Notes: generated by a model not told the origin, from the sequence alone. A DNA stretch of 64,000 nt from Hassallia byssoidea VB512170 (GCF_000817785.2 NZ_JTCM02000009.1:33395-97394), one strand, 5' to 3'; positions 27,607 through 36,672 are shown, counted from the first letter of the stretch. Made by a program: numbers and translations.

Positions 27607-27978
27607 TAATAAATAGCAGGTTAATATCGCTTAAAGAATCACTATAATTAGAAAGTGATAAACTATAACTTGGCGATATACCTGTGCTGTTGTAATTACA
27701 AATCAAGAAAAATCACTTAAAATTGAACTGCTTGCGTGCCATAATAGTCGCGCATCTTACATAGAGAAGCGAGTCAGCACCCAAAACCTGCAAGGTAAGC
27801 TTAGAAGTAGCTATCCTTGTTGATCATTTGTGTACAAACTCCCCAGCGGAGTTTTTTCTTCTGTGATGGACAATCAAAGTGGCAACTTGCACGTAAGTAG
27901 TTTACAGTACAATAAAACTTTTTTCCCATCTCCTACATTACAACAGAACAACTCAACCACTGCCGCACAACTGAAAAT
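27607..27978. other. 372-bp leader or gap with an internal terminator-like hairpin
   Basis: TATAAT at 27643-27648 could be a -10 box (no good -35). About 190 nt further on, 27836-27860 holds a hairpin with a T-run. A transcript from 27655 to 27860 would be a small RNA or an attenuated leader for the AAA+ gene. Confidence 0.4.
27836..27860 (+). terminator. Rho-independent terminator-like hairpin before the AAA+ gene
   Basis: A 7-bp stem AAACTCC / GGAGTTT with a CCAGC loop runs directly into TTTCTT. The position, 119 nt upstream of the AAA+ start and 230 nt after the RNA ligase stop, fits either an end for the ligase transcript, an attenuator or the end of a small RNA. Confidence 0.65.
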
Positions 27979-29181
27979 ATGGATTTTGATTATTTTAGAC
28001 ACAATGAAGGCACTCCAACAAATAACAATCGTCAAAGCTTACTTGCTAGCGGTTGGCGCCCGTTTAACCGAGAGTTTGACTGGGGCTTTTTGTGGCATTT
28101 GTTGCATACCGACGCAGGGGAATTAACTCAAAAAAGTTTGAATTTAGCAAGTAATATTGCTGATAATTTGGGACGGACTAATTATGCTTGGTGGGCTAAT
28201 ATATTAAATGTTGTTTCTGATAATACGCGCTACGAAATAGAAAAACTTTGGAATTACATCACACCTGAACCTAACTCACCAGATCATCGCTATAAAGATA
28301 TTTTAAGTACAGAAACGCCGATTGTTCAATTTGTGAGCCGCAACAGTATTCCGATTGATTACGTTCTGAATAGACTTCAAGAAATTACTGTATTAAGAGT
28401 TTTAGAATTATTAGGTCGTCCGGATATTATTACTCAATATTATTTAGAACGAGATTTTTATTTTCCGGTGGAACGATTTTCTAACTGGGAACGCTTAGAT
28501 GTGATAAATACAGTTTATGCTTACTGGTCTAAGTATGACGTTTGGCTGCAAATTGACCCTTACGATCGCGGAAGACGCCAATATACTTTAATGGCAAGAA
28601 AATTAACGCCATTAATTAACAAAGCAACTTATGATTTGGCAATGATGCTGAGTGGATATCAAAGTCGTGTGGGTAAGGTTCACAGTCAATTTCCGATTCG
28701 CACTTTTCCAGAAGATATCCAAAGTTTTACAGATTCAGTACAGCAAGCGGTTCTCAATCAAAAGCAGCTAGCAGTTTTAGTACATGGTGAACCGGGTACA
28801 GGTAAAACCGCATGGACGCAAGCTGTAGCTAAAGAAATTCTTGTGCCTTTAGGATATGTGATTTTTATTTTAGATCACGATGCGATCGCTAACTTTGTCC
28901 CACCCACATACTTAGAAAGAATCTGTATTATTATCAACGAAGCTGATAATTTAGCACAAGACCGTGCCAGCGAAGTCGCGCAATACAATAATAAAACCGA
29001 ACACATTCTCAGCTTGCTGGATGGCACATTATACCAAAGTGTAATTGATGAATCTGGTATTCAAATGCAACAGCGTTTGGTCATTTTGATGACTTGCAAC
29101 ACAACTGAAAGATTAGACCCCGCAATGTTACGTAAAGGAAGAATAGATTTAATGTATAAGTTTGAGCAAAAATTTGTGTAA
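27979..29181 (+). CDS. AAA+ ATPase with novel N-terminal domain
   Basis: A 400-residue protein. The first 240 residues are a helical, Trp/Tyr-rich domain that I do not recognise. The AAA+ module follows: Walker A HGEPGTGKTAW (269-279), Walker B ICIIINEADNL (315-325), sensor 1 LMTCNTTERLDP and the box RKGRID. Walker B has Asn before the catalytic Glu in place of the usual Asp, so Mg coordination may be altered. The protein ends soon after the box, so the small C-terminal helical lid is short. It probably works as a ring. Neighbours are the RNA ligase (upstream) and a second AAA+ gene three kb downstream with a different N-domain. Confidence 0.85.
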   Translation: MDFDYFRHNEGTPTNNNRQSLLASGWRPFNREFDWGFLWHLLHTDAGELTQKSLNLASNIADNLGRTNYAWWANILNVVSDNTRYEIEKLWNYITPEPNSPDHRYKDILSTETPIVQFVSRNSIPIDYVLNRLQEITVLRVLELLGRPDIITQYYLERDFYFPVERFSNWERLDVINTVYAYWSKYDVWLQIDPYDRGRRQYTLMARKLTPLINKATYDLAMMLSGYQSRVGKVHSQFPIRTFPEDIQSFTDSVQQAVLNQKQLAVLVHGEPGTGKTAWTQAVAKEILVPLGYVIFILDHDAIANFVPPTYLERICIIINEADNLAQDRASEVAQYNNKTEHILSLLDGTLYQSVIDESGIQMQQRLVILMTCNTTERLDPAMLRKGRIDLMYKFEQKFV

Positions 29182-29219
29182 AAGATAATTTATTGTGAAT
29201 TTTTTAGGGAGAGTAACTC

Positions 29220-30929
29220 ATGCAAAGTCTTAGTGAATTCATTAACAAGACGATGCAACAGTGGAAAGTGCCTGGACTGGCAATCGCGATCGTTAAAGAT
29301 AACGAAATAATTTTTTGTGAAGGCTTTGGAAAGCGAGATGTAGAACAAGACTTAAAAGTAACTCCGAAAACTCTCTTTGCGATCGCATCTTGCACCAAAG
29401 CTTTTACCACAATGACGATGGGCATCTTGGCAGACCGGGGAAAATTAGACTGGGATAAACCTGTCAGAAATTATTTGCCCACTTTTAAGCTTTATGACTC
29501 TTATGCAACTGAACACATTACACCTCGTGACCTGGTAACTCATCGGTCTGGTTTACCCCGTCACGACGCGATGTGGTATAAAAGTTCCTTCACCCGGCAA
29601 GAAATATTTGAGCGCTTACAATATCTCGAACCCACTCACGAGTTGCGAACTGTTTTTCAATATCAAAATTTGATGTACATGACCGCTGGGTATTTAGTTG
29701 GTCAAATTGCAGACAGTTCTTGGGAAGAATTTGTACAACAGGAAATTTTTAATTTTTTAGAAATGAGAGACAGCAATTTTTCTGTTGTGAAATCTCAGGA
29801 AACTAATGATTTTGCGCTTCCTTATCAAGAAAAAGACGACGAAGTTAAAAAAATTCCCTTTTGCAATATCGATGTCATTAGTCCAGCGGGTTCTATTAAT
29901 TCTAACGTCACTGATATGGCTCAGTGGCTTTTACTCCATCTTAACCAGGGTAAGTATGGTGAGAAACAAATTATCTCCTCAACTAATCTGAGTCAGATGC
30001 ACTTTCCGCAAATCGTGATTTCCCAACCACTAGAATATAATGAAATTTTCCATAATTTTTATGGGTTGGGATGGCAAGTTACCGCTTATCGGGGGCATAA
30101 TTTTCTTGAACATGGGGGTAATATTGATGGATTTTCTGCCCTAACAACTTTTCTGCCTCAAAACAATATTGGTATGGTGATTTTAACTAATATGGATAAA
30201 ACGCCATTACCAAGAATTGTGACTTATTATGTATGCGATCGCTTGCTCGGTCTAGAAGAGGTTCATTGGAATGAACGCATAAAAGAAAAGGTAGCCCAAA
30301 CTAAAGAAGCTGCTGCAAAAGAAAAAGAACAAATCGCCTCAGAGCGTAAAACTGGAACTCAACCTTCTCATTCTCTAAAAGATTACATAGGTGATTTTGA
30401 GCATCCAGGATATGGAAAACTATCAATAGAATTTAAGGACAATCATTTAACAGCAACTTATAACTCAATTGTTTATGAACTAGAACACTATCACTATGAC
30501 ATTTTTCAATTAAAATCTGAGTTCGTTGATAAACCTCAAATGATATCTTTCTTTACTGATACCAAAGGCAATATTACTAACCTGAGCGTCCCCTTAGAAC
30601 CTACTTTCAAAGATATCGTATTTACTCGAATGCCTGACAAGGGCATGACACAAATAAGTTTTTTGGCACAATTTGTCGGTGAATATGAATTTTCAGGGAA
30701 AATTATCAAAATTTCTCTCAAAGATAATCGCTTAGTTGCGTCACTACCTGGTCAGTCAGATTCCGAATTAGTCGGTTACAGAGAAACCGAATTTAATTTG
30801 AAAGATTTACCAAAAAATACTATTAAATTTATTCGAGATCCTAATGGGATTTTTACACAAGCATTAATTACTCAACCTAACACATTGATTACTCAGCCTA
30901 ATAGTGTATTTACGGCAACAAAAAAATAA
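29220..30929 (+). CDS. Serine hydrolase of the class C beta-lactamase family with DUF3471-like tail
   Basis: A 569-residue protein. The catalytic domain (about 1-355) has the SxxK motif S57-CTK60, the second motif YQN (about 145) and a C-terminal HGG (EHGGNIDGFSA), the three active-site elements of the family. An alpha-helical, charged linker (about 365-390, KEAAAKEKEQ) leads to two beta-rich repeats related to DUF3471 (YIGDFEHPGYGKL and FVGEYEFSGK). There is no signal peptide, so it is likely cytoplasmic, which argues against beta-lactam resistance and for a peptidase or esterase role. GGGAGAG lies about 8 nt before the start, which follows the AAA+ gene at 38 bp. A possible operon. Confidence 0.92.
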   Translation: MQSLSEFINKTMQQWKVPGLAIAIVKDNEIIFCEGFGKRDVEQDLKVTPKTLFAIASCTKAFTTMTMGILADRGKLDWDKPVRNYLPTFKLYDSYATEHITPRDLVTHRSGLPRHDAMWYKSSFTRQEIFERLQYLEPTHELRTVFQYQNLMYMTAGYLVGQIADSSWEEFVQQEIFNFLEMRDSNFSVVKSQETNDFALPYQEKDDEVKKIPFCNIDVISPAGSINSNVTDMAQWLLLHLNQGKYGEKQIISSTNLSQMHFPQIVISQPLEYNEIFHNFYGLGWQVTAYRGHNFLEHGGNIDGFSALTTFLPQNNIGMVILTNMDKTPLPRIVTYYVCDRLLGLEEVHWNERIKEKVAQTKEAAAKEKEQIASERKTGTQPSHSLKDYIGDFEHPGYGKLSIEFKDNHLTATYNSIVYELEHYHYDIFQLKSEFVDKPQMISFFTDTKGNITNLSVPLEPTFKDIVFTRMPDKGMTQISFLAQFVGEYEFSGKIIKISLKDNRLVASLPGQSDSELVGYRETEFNLKDLPKNTIKFIRDPNGIFTQALITQPNTLITQPNSVFTATKK

Positions 30930-31086
30930 TAAACTTGATGTCAACAAGTTTATTTGTAGGATGTTTTCAGGAATTCGCAAACAATATGTGTAGTAATATT
31001 TTTCTGGAATCTGTCTTAGATGTTTTGTAGTTAAACCCTAAGCATACTCATTCCCACCCCACAAATAATCAGGTGAATAAATAAAC

Positions 31087-32298
31087 GTGAAAATCCAACA
31101 ATTGATCACAGAAGCACTTAGCCTTCCTAATAATGCGATCGCTTACCATGTCAGTCAACAGTTTGCCGCGCTTTATCCCAAAAAAGCACTGGTAGAAGGT
31201 AACGATTCTACGTTTAATTTAAATAAGTACGCAGAAGCAAACTTTTGCTTTCTGCACCAGCAAACATCTATCCATAACCAGATTCTTACTGCTTGGGATG
31301 GAATGGAAAATAAAATTTACAATTATACCGAAAATGCTAACTTCGAGGTGATATGGCAAGGGCATAAAATCGACGTACTTTTAATGAGTTGGCAGGAAGG
31401 TTTTTGTAAAATTCGCTATTACTGGATTTTAGCTGAGACTAAAGAGATTGCCGAAAGCTTTTTTACTGCTGTTTGTGATTGGAACTCAGAAATTCGCGAT
31501 GAAGTTTTAGTATTTGAAGATGGTTGCTGGGCAAAAAATCCCGAACTATTTCAAGCAATTCAAAGTGCAACTTTTGAGAATCTCATCTTGCATGGTACTC
31601 TCAAACAAGACATTCAAGACGACTTGACAAACTTCTTTGCATGTCGCGAAACTTACGCAGCTTATAATGTACCTTGGAAGCGAGGAATTTTGTTTATCGG
31701 TTCCCCAGGAAATGGCAAGACGCACACAGTAAAAGCATTAATTAATAAAATGCAGCAGCCTTGCTTGTACATTAAAAGCTTTAAGTCAGAGTATGATACT
31801 GATAGCGAAAACATCCGTAAAGTCTTCAAACAAGCACGACAATCTGCTCCTTGTATTTTGGTTTTAGAAGATATTGATTCTTTATTAACTGATGAAAATC
31901 GCTCTTTCTTTTTGAATGAACTTGACGGTTTCGCGTATAATGAAGGAATTGTCACTCTGGCGACAACCAATCATCCTGAAAAATTAGATTCAGCAATTCG
32001 CGATCGCCCCAGTCGTTTTGACCGCAAATATCATTTTGAACTGCCAGATATCGCAGTACGACAAGCTTACATAGAATTTTGGAACAATCGCCTGCAAACT
32101 GCAATGCGTCTATCTGAAGATGTTTTAAATCAGATAGTTGCAATGACAGATAACTTTTCTTTCGCGTACTTGAAAGAACTATTTCTCTCATCTATGATTC
32201 GCTGGATGACAACAATGGAAGCTGGAGCGATGGAGAAAATTATGATTTCTCAAGTTGCTATTTTGCGAGAACAAATGAGTAGTAATACTGGCAAATAA
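31087..32298 (+). CDS. AAA+ ATPase, BCS1-like core
   Basis: A 403-residue protein with a 195-residue N-terminal domain of unknown function. The AAA+ core has Walker A GSPGNGKTH (205-213), Walker B CILVLEDIDSLL (256-267; the ED-ID form is typical of BCS1-like ATPases), sensor 1 ATTNHPEKLDSAI and arginine fingers RDRPSRFDRKY. It lacks a membrane anchor. The first codon at 31087 is GTG, giving MKIQQLI. Both this and the upstream AAA+ protein pair a unique N-domain with a single AAA module, so they could act as alternative unfoldases or assembly factors. The tandem acetyltransferase genes begin 17 bp downstream. Confidence 0.88.
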   Translation: MKIQQLITEALSLPNNAIAYHVSQQFAALYPKKALVEGNDSTFNLNKYAEANFCFLHQQTSIHNQILTAWDGMENKIYNYTENANFEVIWQGHKIDVLLMSWQEGFCKIRYYWILAETKEIAESFFTAVCDWNSEIRDEVLVFEDGCWAKNPELFQAIQSATFENLILHGTLKQDIQDDLTNFFACRETYAAYNVPWKRGILFIGSPGNGKTHTVKALINKMQQPCLYIKSFKSEYDTDSENIRKVFKQARQSAPCILVLEDIDSLLTDENRSFFLNELDGFAYNEGIVTLATTNHPEKLDSAIRDRPSRFDRKYHFELPDIAVRQAYIEFWNNRLQTAMRLSEDVLNQIVAMTDNFSFAYLKELFLSSMIRWMTTMEAGAMEKIMISQVAILREQMSSNTGK

Positions 32299-32314
32299 AA
32301 TTTGGGTAATTGAA

Positions 32315-33157
32315 ATGAAAGTCTATCGATATCAGGATGCAAATCAATTTTATGACCGGGTAAAAGATTACTTGCTGAGAGATGAAGCACTTCATAATCG
32401 GCTGCTTAGACTTTGCCACGGCTTGATTCACAATCCCGAAAGCTTCGAGGAAAAGCCACTTTTAGCAACCGTGGAAGCTGAGGGAGATATCGTTGCAGTA
32501 GCAATGAGAACACCACCTCGGAACTTGTTATTGTCCAAGATACAGGATTTTGGGGCAATAGAGGCGATCGCTCAAAATTTACACCTCACAGAAAATTCAT
32601 TAGCGGAAGTCAATGCTCCTAATGCTGAGGCAAAAGCTTTTGCAGAAACTTGGCGATCGCTTACCAGTCAATCCTACGAAATAAAAATGGCGCTGCGTGC
32701 TTTTCAATTGAAACAAATTGAGAAGATTTCTCAAGCAACGGGTGAATTACGTCAAGCGACTGAGCGCGATCGCCAATTGCTTATCGATTGGTTTGAAGCC
32801 TTTGTGGTGGAAGCTTTGGGTATTGCTCGCACAAATACAGAACGCGCTGTCGATCGCCATTTACAGCGAGGTACAGCTTACCTTTGGCAGGATGAAACCC
32901 CCGTCTCAATGGCTTGTCATGTTGGGATAACGCCCAACGGTGCGGCAATTAGTCTAGTGTACACACCGCCGGAACACCGTGGCAAGGGTTACGCTAGTTC
33001 TTGTGTCGCAGCTTTGAGCCAGACTTTACTATCTCGCGGACACAAATACTGCTTTTTGTTCACCGACTTGGCAAATCCTACTTCTAACCGTATTTATCAG
33101 GCGATCGGTTATCAATCGGTAGGAGATTTGTATGATTGTTCTTTCTTTGCGGGATGA
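32315..33157 (+). CDS. GNAT-family N-acetyltransferase (first of a tandem pair)
   Basis: A 280-residue protein with an N-terminal domain (about 1-130) unlike the classic GNAT and a C-terminal GNAT domain (about 140-278). The acetyl-CoA pyrophosphate loop motif is EHRGKGYASSCVAAL and the fold ends with TSNRIYQAIGYQSVGD. It is close to its downstream neighbour along its whole length (both begin MKV(Y/H)RY(Q/E)DA). The acceptor substrate is unknown; proteins of this size often acetylate small molecules or antibiotics. It starts 17 bp behind the AAA+ gene. Confidence 0.9.
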   Translation: MKVYRYQDANQFYDRVKDYLLRDEALHNRLLRLCHGLIHNPESFEEKPLLATVEAEGDIVAVAMRTPPRNLLLSKIQDFGAIEAIAQNLHLTENSLAEVNAPNAEAKAFAETWRSLTSQSYEIKMALRAFQLKQIEKISQATGELRQATERDRQLLIDWFEAFVVEALGIARTNTERAVDRHLQRGTAYLWQDETPVSMACHVGITPNGAAISLVYTPPEHRGKGYASSCVAALSQTLLSRGHKYCFLFTDLANPTSNRIYQAIGYQSVGDLYDCSFFAG

Positions 33158-33192
33158 TTTATTCACTTATAGGCGCAAAGGTGCAGAGTAAA

Positions 33193-34053
33193 ATGAAAGT
33201 TCATCGGTATGAAGATGCAAGTCAATTTTATGAGCGAGTTAAAGACTACTTGCTGAGTCAAGAAGCACTTCATTTCCTGCTGCTGGGAATTAGCAACGTT
33301 TTAATTTACAACCCAAAACGTTATGGGGAAAAGCTTTATCTAACAACTGTAGAAACAGACGGAAATATTGTTGCAGTTGCGATGAGAACACCACCTCACA
33401 GGTTACTTTTATCCAAGATACAGGATTTTGCAGCGGTGGAAGCGATCGCTCAAGATTTACACCTCATTCAATCATTACCGGGAGTTACTGCTCCCATGAA
33501 TGAAGCAAAAGCTTTTGCGGAAGTATGGAAAGCGCTAACTGGTCAATCTTACCAATTAATCAAAAGGCTGCGTACCTTTAAACTGGAAAAATTGCAGCCA
33601 ATTTACTCAGCACAAGGTAATTTACGAATAGCGACAGAAGCAGACAAAGAACTTCTTTTGCGCTGGTATGAAACCTTTTCGCTGGAAACAGTTGGTGGTA
33701 TTGAGTCATATCCAAAACGCTGGATTGAACACACTTTGCAGCAAAGTACTGCTTACATTTGGCAAGATAAAATTCCTGTCTCAATCGCTTGTCGTGGGGG
33801 ATTAACGCCTAACGGTGCGAGTATTAATATGGTATATACGCCTCCAGAATACCGCAAAAAGGGTTACGCTAGTGCTTGTGTAGCGGCGTTGAGTCAGACA
33901 CTATTAGATAAGGGATATAAATACTGTTTTTTGTTTACTGACTTGGCAAATCCTACATCCAATCACATATACCAAGCCATTGGTTATCAACCTGTAAATG
34001 ATTGGTATGATTATTCTTTTATAGAAAATGATTCGATTGATGTCTCAGCATAA
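33193..34053 (+). CDS. GNAT-family N-acetyltransferase (tandem duplicate)
   Basis: A 286-residue protein, a paralogue of the upstream gene (same domains, acetyl-CoA motif EYRKKGYASACVAAL, closing TSNHIYQAIGYQPVND). I start it at ATG 33193 because the N-terminus then aligns with the first copy; a longer frame opens at 33136 inside the first gene. The two copies differ throughout, so the duplication is not recent and both could be active. The stop overlaps the next gene by 14 bp. Confidence 0.9.
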   Translation: MKVHRYEDASQFYERVKDYLLSQEALHFLLLGISNVLIYNPKRYGEKLYLTTVETDGNIVAVAMRTPPHRLLLSKIQDFAAVEAIAQDLHLIQSLPGVTAPMNEAKAFAEVWKALTGQSYQLIKRLRTFKLEKLQPIYSAQGNLRIATEADKELLLRWYETFSLETVGGIESYPKRWIEHTLQQSTAYIWQDKIPVSIACRGGLTPNGASINMVYTPPEYRKKGYASACVAALSQTLLDKGYKYCFLFTDLANPTSNHIYQAIGYQPVNDWYDYSFIENDSIDVSA

Positions 34054-35014
34054 TTCTATCACCATAACTGACATACAAGCTGCTGCAAAACGTCTTGATG
34101 GAATTGCCCATCGTACCCCAGTTATAACTTCCATAACTGTTAATCAACGCATCAATAGCCAAGTATTTTTCAAATGCGAAAATTTTCAACGCACTGGCTC
34201 TTTTAAATTTAGAGGTGCATATAATGCGCTGTCGCAACTATCGGAAACTCAAAAACAAAAAGGTGTGTTAACATTTTCATCCGGGAATCATGCTCAAGGA
34301 ATCGCCTTAGCCGGACAATTATTAAACATTCCCACCACAATTGTAATGCCTGATGATGCACCCGCCGTCAAACAAACTGCAACACGCGGTTATGGTGCTG
34401 AGGTGATTCTATATAATCGACAGCAAACCAACAGAGAAGAATTAGCCCAAACTTTAGCACAAGAAAGAGGTTTAACACTGATTCCTCCTTACGACCATCC
34501 TGATATAATTGCCGGACAAGGTACAACAGCTTTAGAACTAATTGAAGAAGTTGGTGAATTGAACTTGCTATTAGTTTGTTGTGGGGGTGGAGGATTACTT
34601 TCCGGTTGTGCGATCGCCACCAAAGCACTTTTACCAAATTGTCAAGTAATTGGTGTAGAACCACAACTTGCCGACGATGCTACACGCTCATTTCATAGCA
34701 AAATCTTACATACTGTAAACAATCCTAATACCATTGCCGATGGTGCGCGTACTCCCAGCTTGGGTAAAATAACTTTCCCGCTAGTACTGGATTATGTTGA
34801 TGATATGGTGACAGTATCGGAAGAAGCAATTCTTCGCACCATGTTCTTTTTGTGGTCACGTTTGAAAATTGTCGTTGAACCTACCGGAGTGTTAGCAACA
34901 GCAGCTTTACTTGAAAATGTGGTGACAGCATCAGAGGCAAAAATTGGTGTCATCATCAGCGGTGGAAATGTCGATTTAGTGCAAATTGGTAAACTGTTTT
35001 CAGTAGGATTTTAA
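34040..35014 (+). CDS. PLP-dependent threonine/serine dehydratase-like enzyme
   Basis: A fold-type II PLP enzyme of about 324 residues without a regulatory ACT domain. The PLP lysine is in FQRTGSFKFRGAYNAL (Lys about 55), the phosphate loop is CCGGGGLLSG, and the cofactor-ring site is SSGNHAQG (about 82-89). The closing IISGGNVDL is typical. It would deaminate threonine or serine to the 2-oxoacid, or act as serine racemase; these cannot be separated here. The start at 34040 (MSQHNS) overlaps the end of the GNAT gene by 14 bp, and the frame is open from 34028. Probable operon with the GNAT genes. Confidence 0.93.
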   Translation: MSQHNSITITDIQAAAKRLDGIAHRTPVITSITVNQRINSQVFFKCENFQRTGSFKFRGAYNALSQLSETQKQKGVLTFSSGNHAQGIALAGQLLNIPTTIVMPDDAPAVKQTATRGYGAEVILYNRQQTNREELAQTLAQERGLTLIPPYDHPDIIAGQGTTALELIEEVGELNLLLVCCGGGGLLSGCAIATKALLPNCQVIGVEPQLADDATRSFHSKILHTVNNPNTIADGARTPSLGKITFPLVLDYVDDMVTVSEEAILRTMFFLWSRLKIVVEPTGVLATAALLENVVTASEAKIGVIISGGNVDLVQIGKLFSVGF

Positions 35015-35018
35015 TCAG

Positions 35019-35540
35019 GTGGTGGATATTCCAAGCCTATATAAATATGTAGGTTCAGAGGAAGTACAACTTGCTGTGGCTAGTTTTGCCATAGGAAAGA
35101 AGATTCAGTCTGTAAGTGACCTTGAAAAGTGGATTTATGAAACTAAACAACAAACAAACCCTTGGGGACTGATTCCTGCGACTTTTGTTGTGGACTCAGA
35201 AGGCTATTTACGAGTTAGCGATCGCCACTCTGAACATATCGCTTGTGCTGGTGGTGAATCTGTACTTTCGGCTGGTGAGATATTTTTTAGATATGGTGAC
35301 GAAGGACTAGAAGTAGCTGAAGTTACAAATCAATCAACAGGCTTTTGTCCAGAACCAGAATCTTGGAAGTACCTTGATAATGCGCTGAAATTAATTTTAT
35401 TACCTCATCCTCCAGGATTTACTATCGAGTTTATTTTTCGCCGTTGTTGTGCTTGTAACCAAGTTAATCTAGTTAAGGAAAACGTATTTATATGCGCTGT
35501 TTGCGGCGAAAAACTTCCAAACATTTGGAATTTTGAATAA
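35019..35540 (+). CDS. Uncharacterised protein with C-terminal zinc ribbon
   Basis: A 173-residue protein starting at GTG 35019, 4 nt behind the previous stop, so coupled to it. The N-terminal part (about 1-130) is mixed alpha/beta with no recognised domain. The last 35 residues hold CCAC ... CAVC (about 142-165), a two-CxxC zinc ribbon. It is probably the last gene of the preceding operon. Function is unknown. Confidence 0.75.
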   Translation: MVDIPSLYKYVGSEEVQLAVASFAIGKKIQSVSDLEKWIYETKQQTNPWGLIPATFVVDSEGYLRVSDRHSEHIACAGGESVLSAGEIFFRYGDEGLEVAEVTNQSTGFCPEPESWKYLDNALKLILLPHPPGFTIEFIFRRCCACNQVNLVKENVFICAVCGEKLPNIWNFE

Positions 35541-35711
35541 CCTTAGTACATATTTGCACAAAGAAAGCAAAAACTCTGCGTCCCTTAGCGCTGACTCTGT
35601 GTTCCCACCGAAGCTTTGATCGGAGGAAACCTCCGCTCAAACTTCTCTCTGCGTTGAAAAACGCTCTGACGCATAGCTATACTTAATACAAAGACTTTTT
35701 TAGATAAAATC
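35541..35711. repeat. Short gap with a CGGAGGAAACCTCCG hairpin repeat
   Basis: 35625-35638 contains a GGAGGAAACCTCC palindrome within a sequence style (GATCGGAGGAAACCTCCGCTC) seen as a dispersed element in Nostocales genomes. No gene lies in this gap. Confidence 0.5.
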
Positions 35712-36005
35712 ATGATTACTTTTGTGAATGTTTTCACCGTTTTACCAGAAAAGCAAGAAGATGCTTTCCTCAATATCCAAAAAGTCTACATGGATGTTGT
35801 CAAACATCAACCAGGATTTATTTCTGCCAAATTACTTGTCAGCGATGATAAGACAAGAGTCACTGCGATCGCTAACTGGGAAAGCGAAGTTGATTTGAAA
35901 GCCATGAGAGAAACTCCAGGCTTTAAGGATTTACACAATCCCCAATTTTATCAAGCCATTGTTTCTAACGATGGTCATGTATACAGTACTGTGGTAGACG
36001 TTTAG
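35712..36005 (+). CDS. ABM-family (antibiotic biosynthesis monooxygenase-like) small protein
   Basis: A 97-residue dimeric alpha/beta-barrel protein: FVNVFTVLPEKQEDAFLNIQKV opening, PGFISAKLLVSDDKTRVTAIANWES core strand and a helix KAMRETPGF. ABM-fold proteins are cofactor-independent monooxygenases or haem-degrading enzymes (IsdG type), and many have unknown roles. The IsdG catalytic Asn/His/Trp set is not evident except for the NWES tryptophan. It sits 19 bp upstream of kptA on the same strand, so they may be co-transcribed. Confidence 0.87.
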   Translation: MITFVNVFTVLPEKQEDAFLNIQKVYMDVVKHQPGFISAKLLVSDDKTRVTAIANWESEVDLKAMRETPGFKDLHNPQFYQAIVSNDGHVYSTVVDV

Positions 36006-36024
36006 GCGCAGTTCTCACCCCAAT

Positions 36025-36579
36025 ATGGACAATTCTCGTCTGGTAAAAATCAGCAAATATCTCAGCAAACATCTACGACATCAACCAGAAAGAATTGGCA
36101 TTACCCTTTCTCCTGGTGGTTGGGTTGCTGTCAATAAACTATTAGCAGCTTGCAAAAAATATCAGTTTCCTATCAGCCGCGACGAGTTGGATTTAGTCGT
36201 AGAATATAACGACAAACAACGCTTTTCTTTTGACTCTACAGGCACTCTCATTCGTGCTAACCAAGGACATAGTGTAGAAGTCGATTTGCAGCTAAAAGCT
36301 GTTGTTCCTCCTGATGTACTTTATCACGGTACGGGACACAAAGCCGTTGAATCAATTCTGCAAACCGGACTTTGTAAAATGTCACGCCATCATGTCCATC
36401 TTTCAGCAGATATTGTTACCGCGACAACTGTTGGTGCAAGGCACGGTAAACCGATAGTTTTTGCTGTAAATACTAGGGCAATGTATCAGGCAGGTTACGA
36501 GTTTTACTGTTCTGATAATAATGTTTGGTTAGTAGATAATGTACCACCATTATATCTACAAAACCTCAAAAGACTTTAG
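36025..36579 (+). CDS. kptA: RNA 2'-phosphotransferase KptA/Tpt1
   Basis: A 184-residue enzyme that removes an internal RNA 2'-phosphate by transfer to NAD+, forming ADP-ribose 1'',2''-cyclic phosphate. The N-terminal winged-helix part has KYLSKHLRHQPERIGI with the catalytic Arg/His pair; the C-terminal ADP-ribosyltransferase-like part has LYHGTGHKAVESIL, RHHVHLS and a final FYCSDNNVWLVDNVPP. In yeast this step follows tRNA ligase sealing; bacterial roles are unclear. An RNA ligase lies 8.4 kb upstream on the same strand, so both act on broken or 2'-phosphorylated RNA. The start at 36025 is unambiguous. Confidence 0.95.
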   Translation: MDNSRLVKISKYLSKHLRHQPERIGITLSPGGWVAVNKLLAACKKYQFPISRDELDLVVEYNDKQRFSFDSTGTLIRANQGHSVEVDLQLKAVVPPDVLYHGTGHKAVESILQTGLCKMSRHHVHLSADIVTATTVGARHGKPIVFAVNTRAMYQAGYEFYCSDNNVWLVDNVPPLYLQNLKRL

Positions 36580-36672
36580 TTTTCTTAACATTTATTAGTT
36601 ATCTCTTACGATAGAAGAATAAGTTCATAACTAATTGAGAAAGTAATAGCAAGATTCTTGATGGACTATAAA

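Noticed and set aside
29220-30929. Antibiotic-resistance beta-lactamase
   Set aside because: The fold and SxxK/YxN/HGG motifs are present but the protein has no signal peptide and carries DUF3471-like repeats, so a peptidase/esterase role is more likely.
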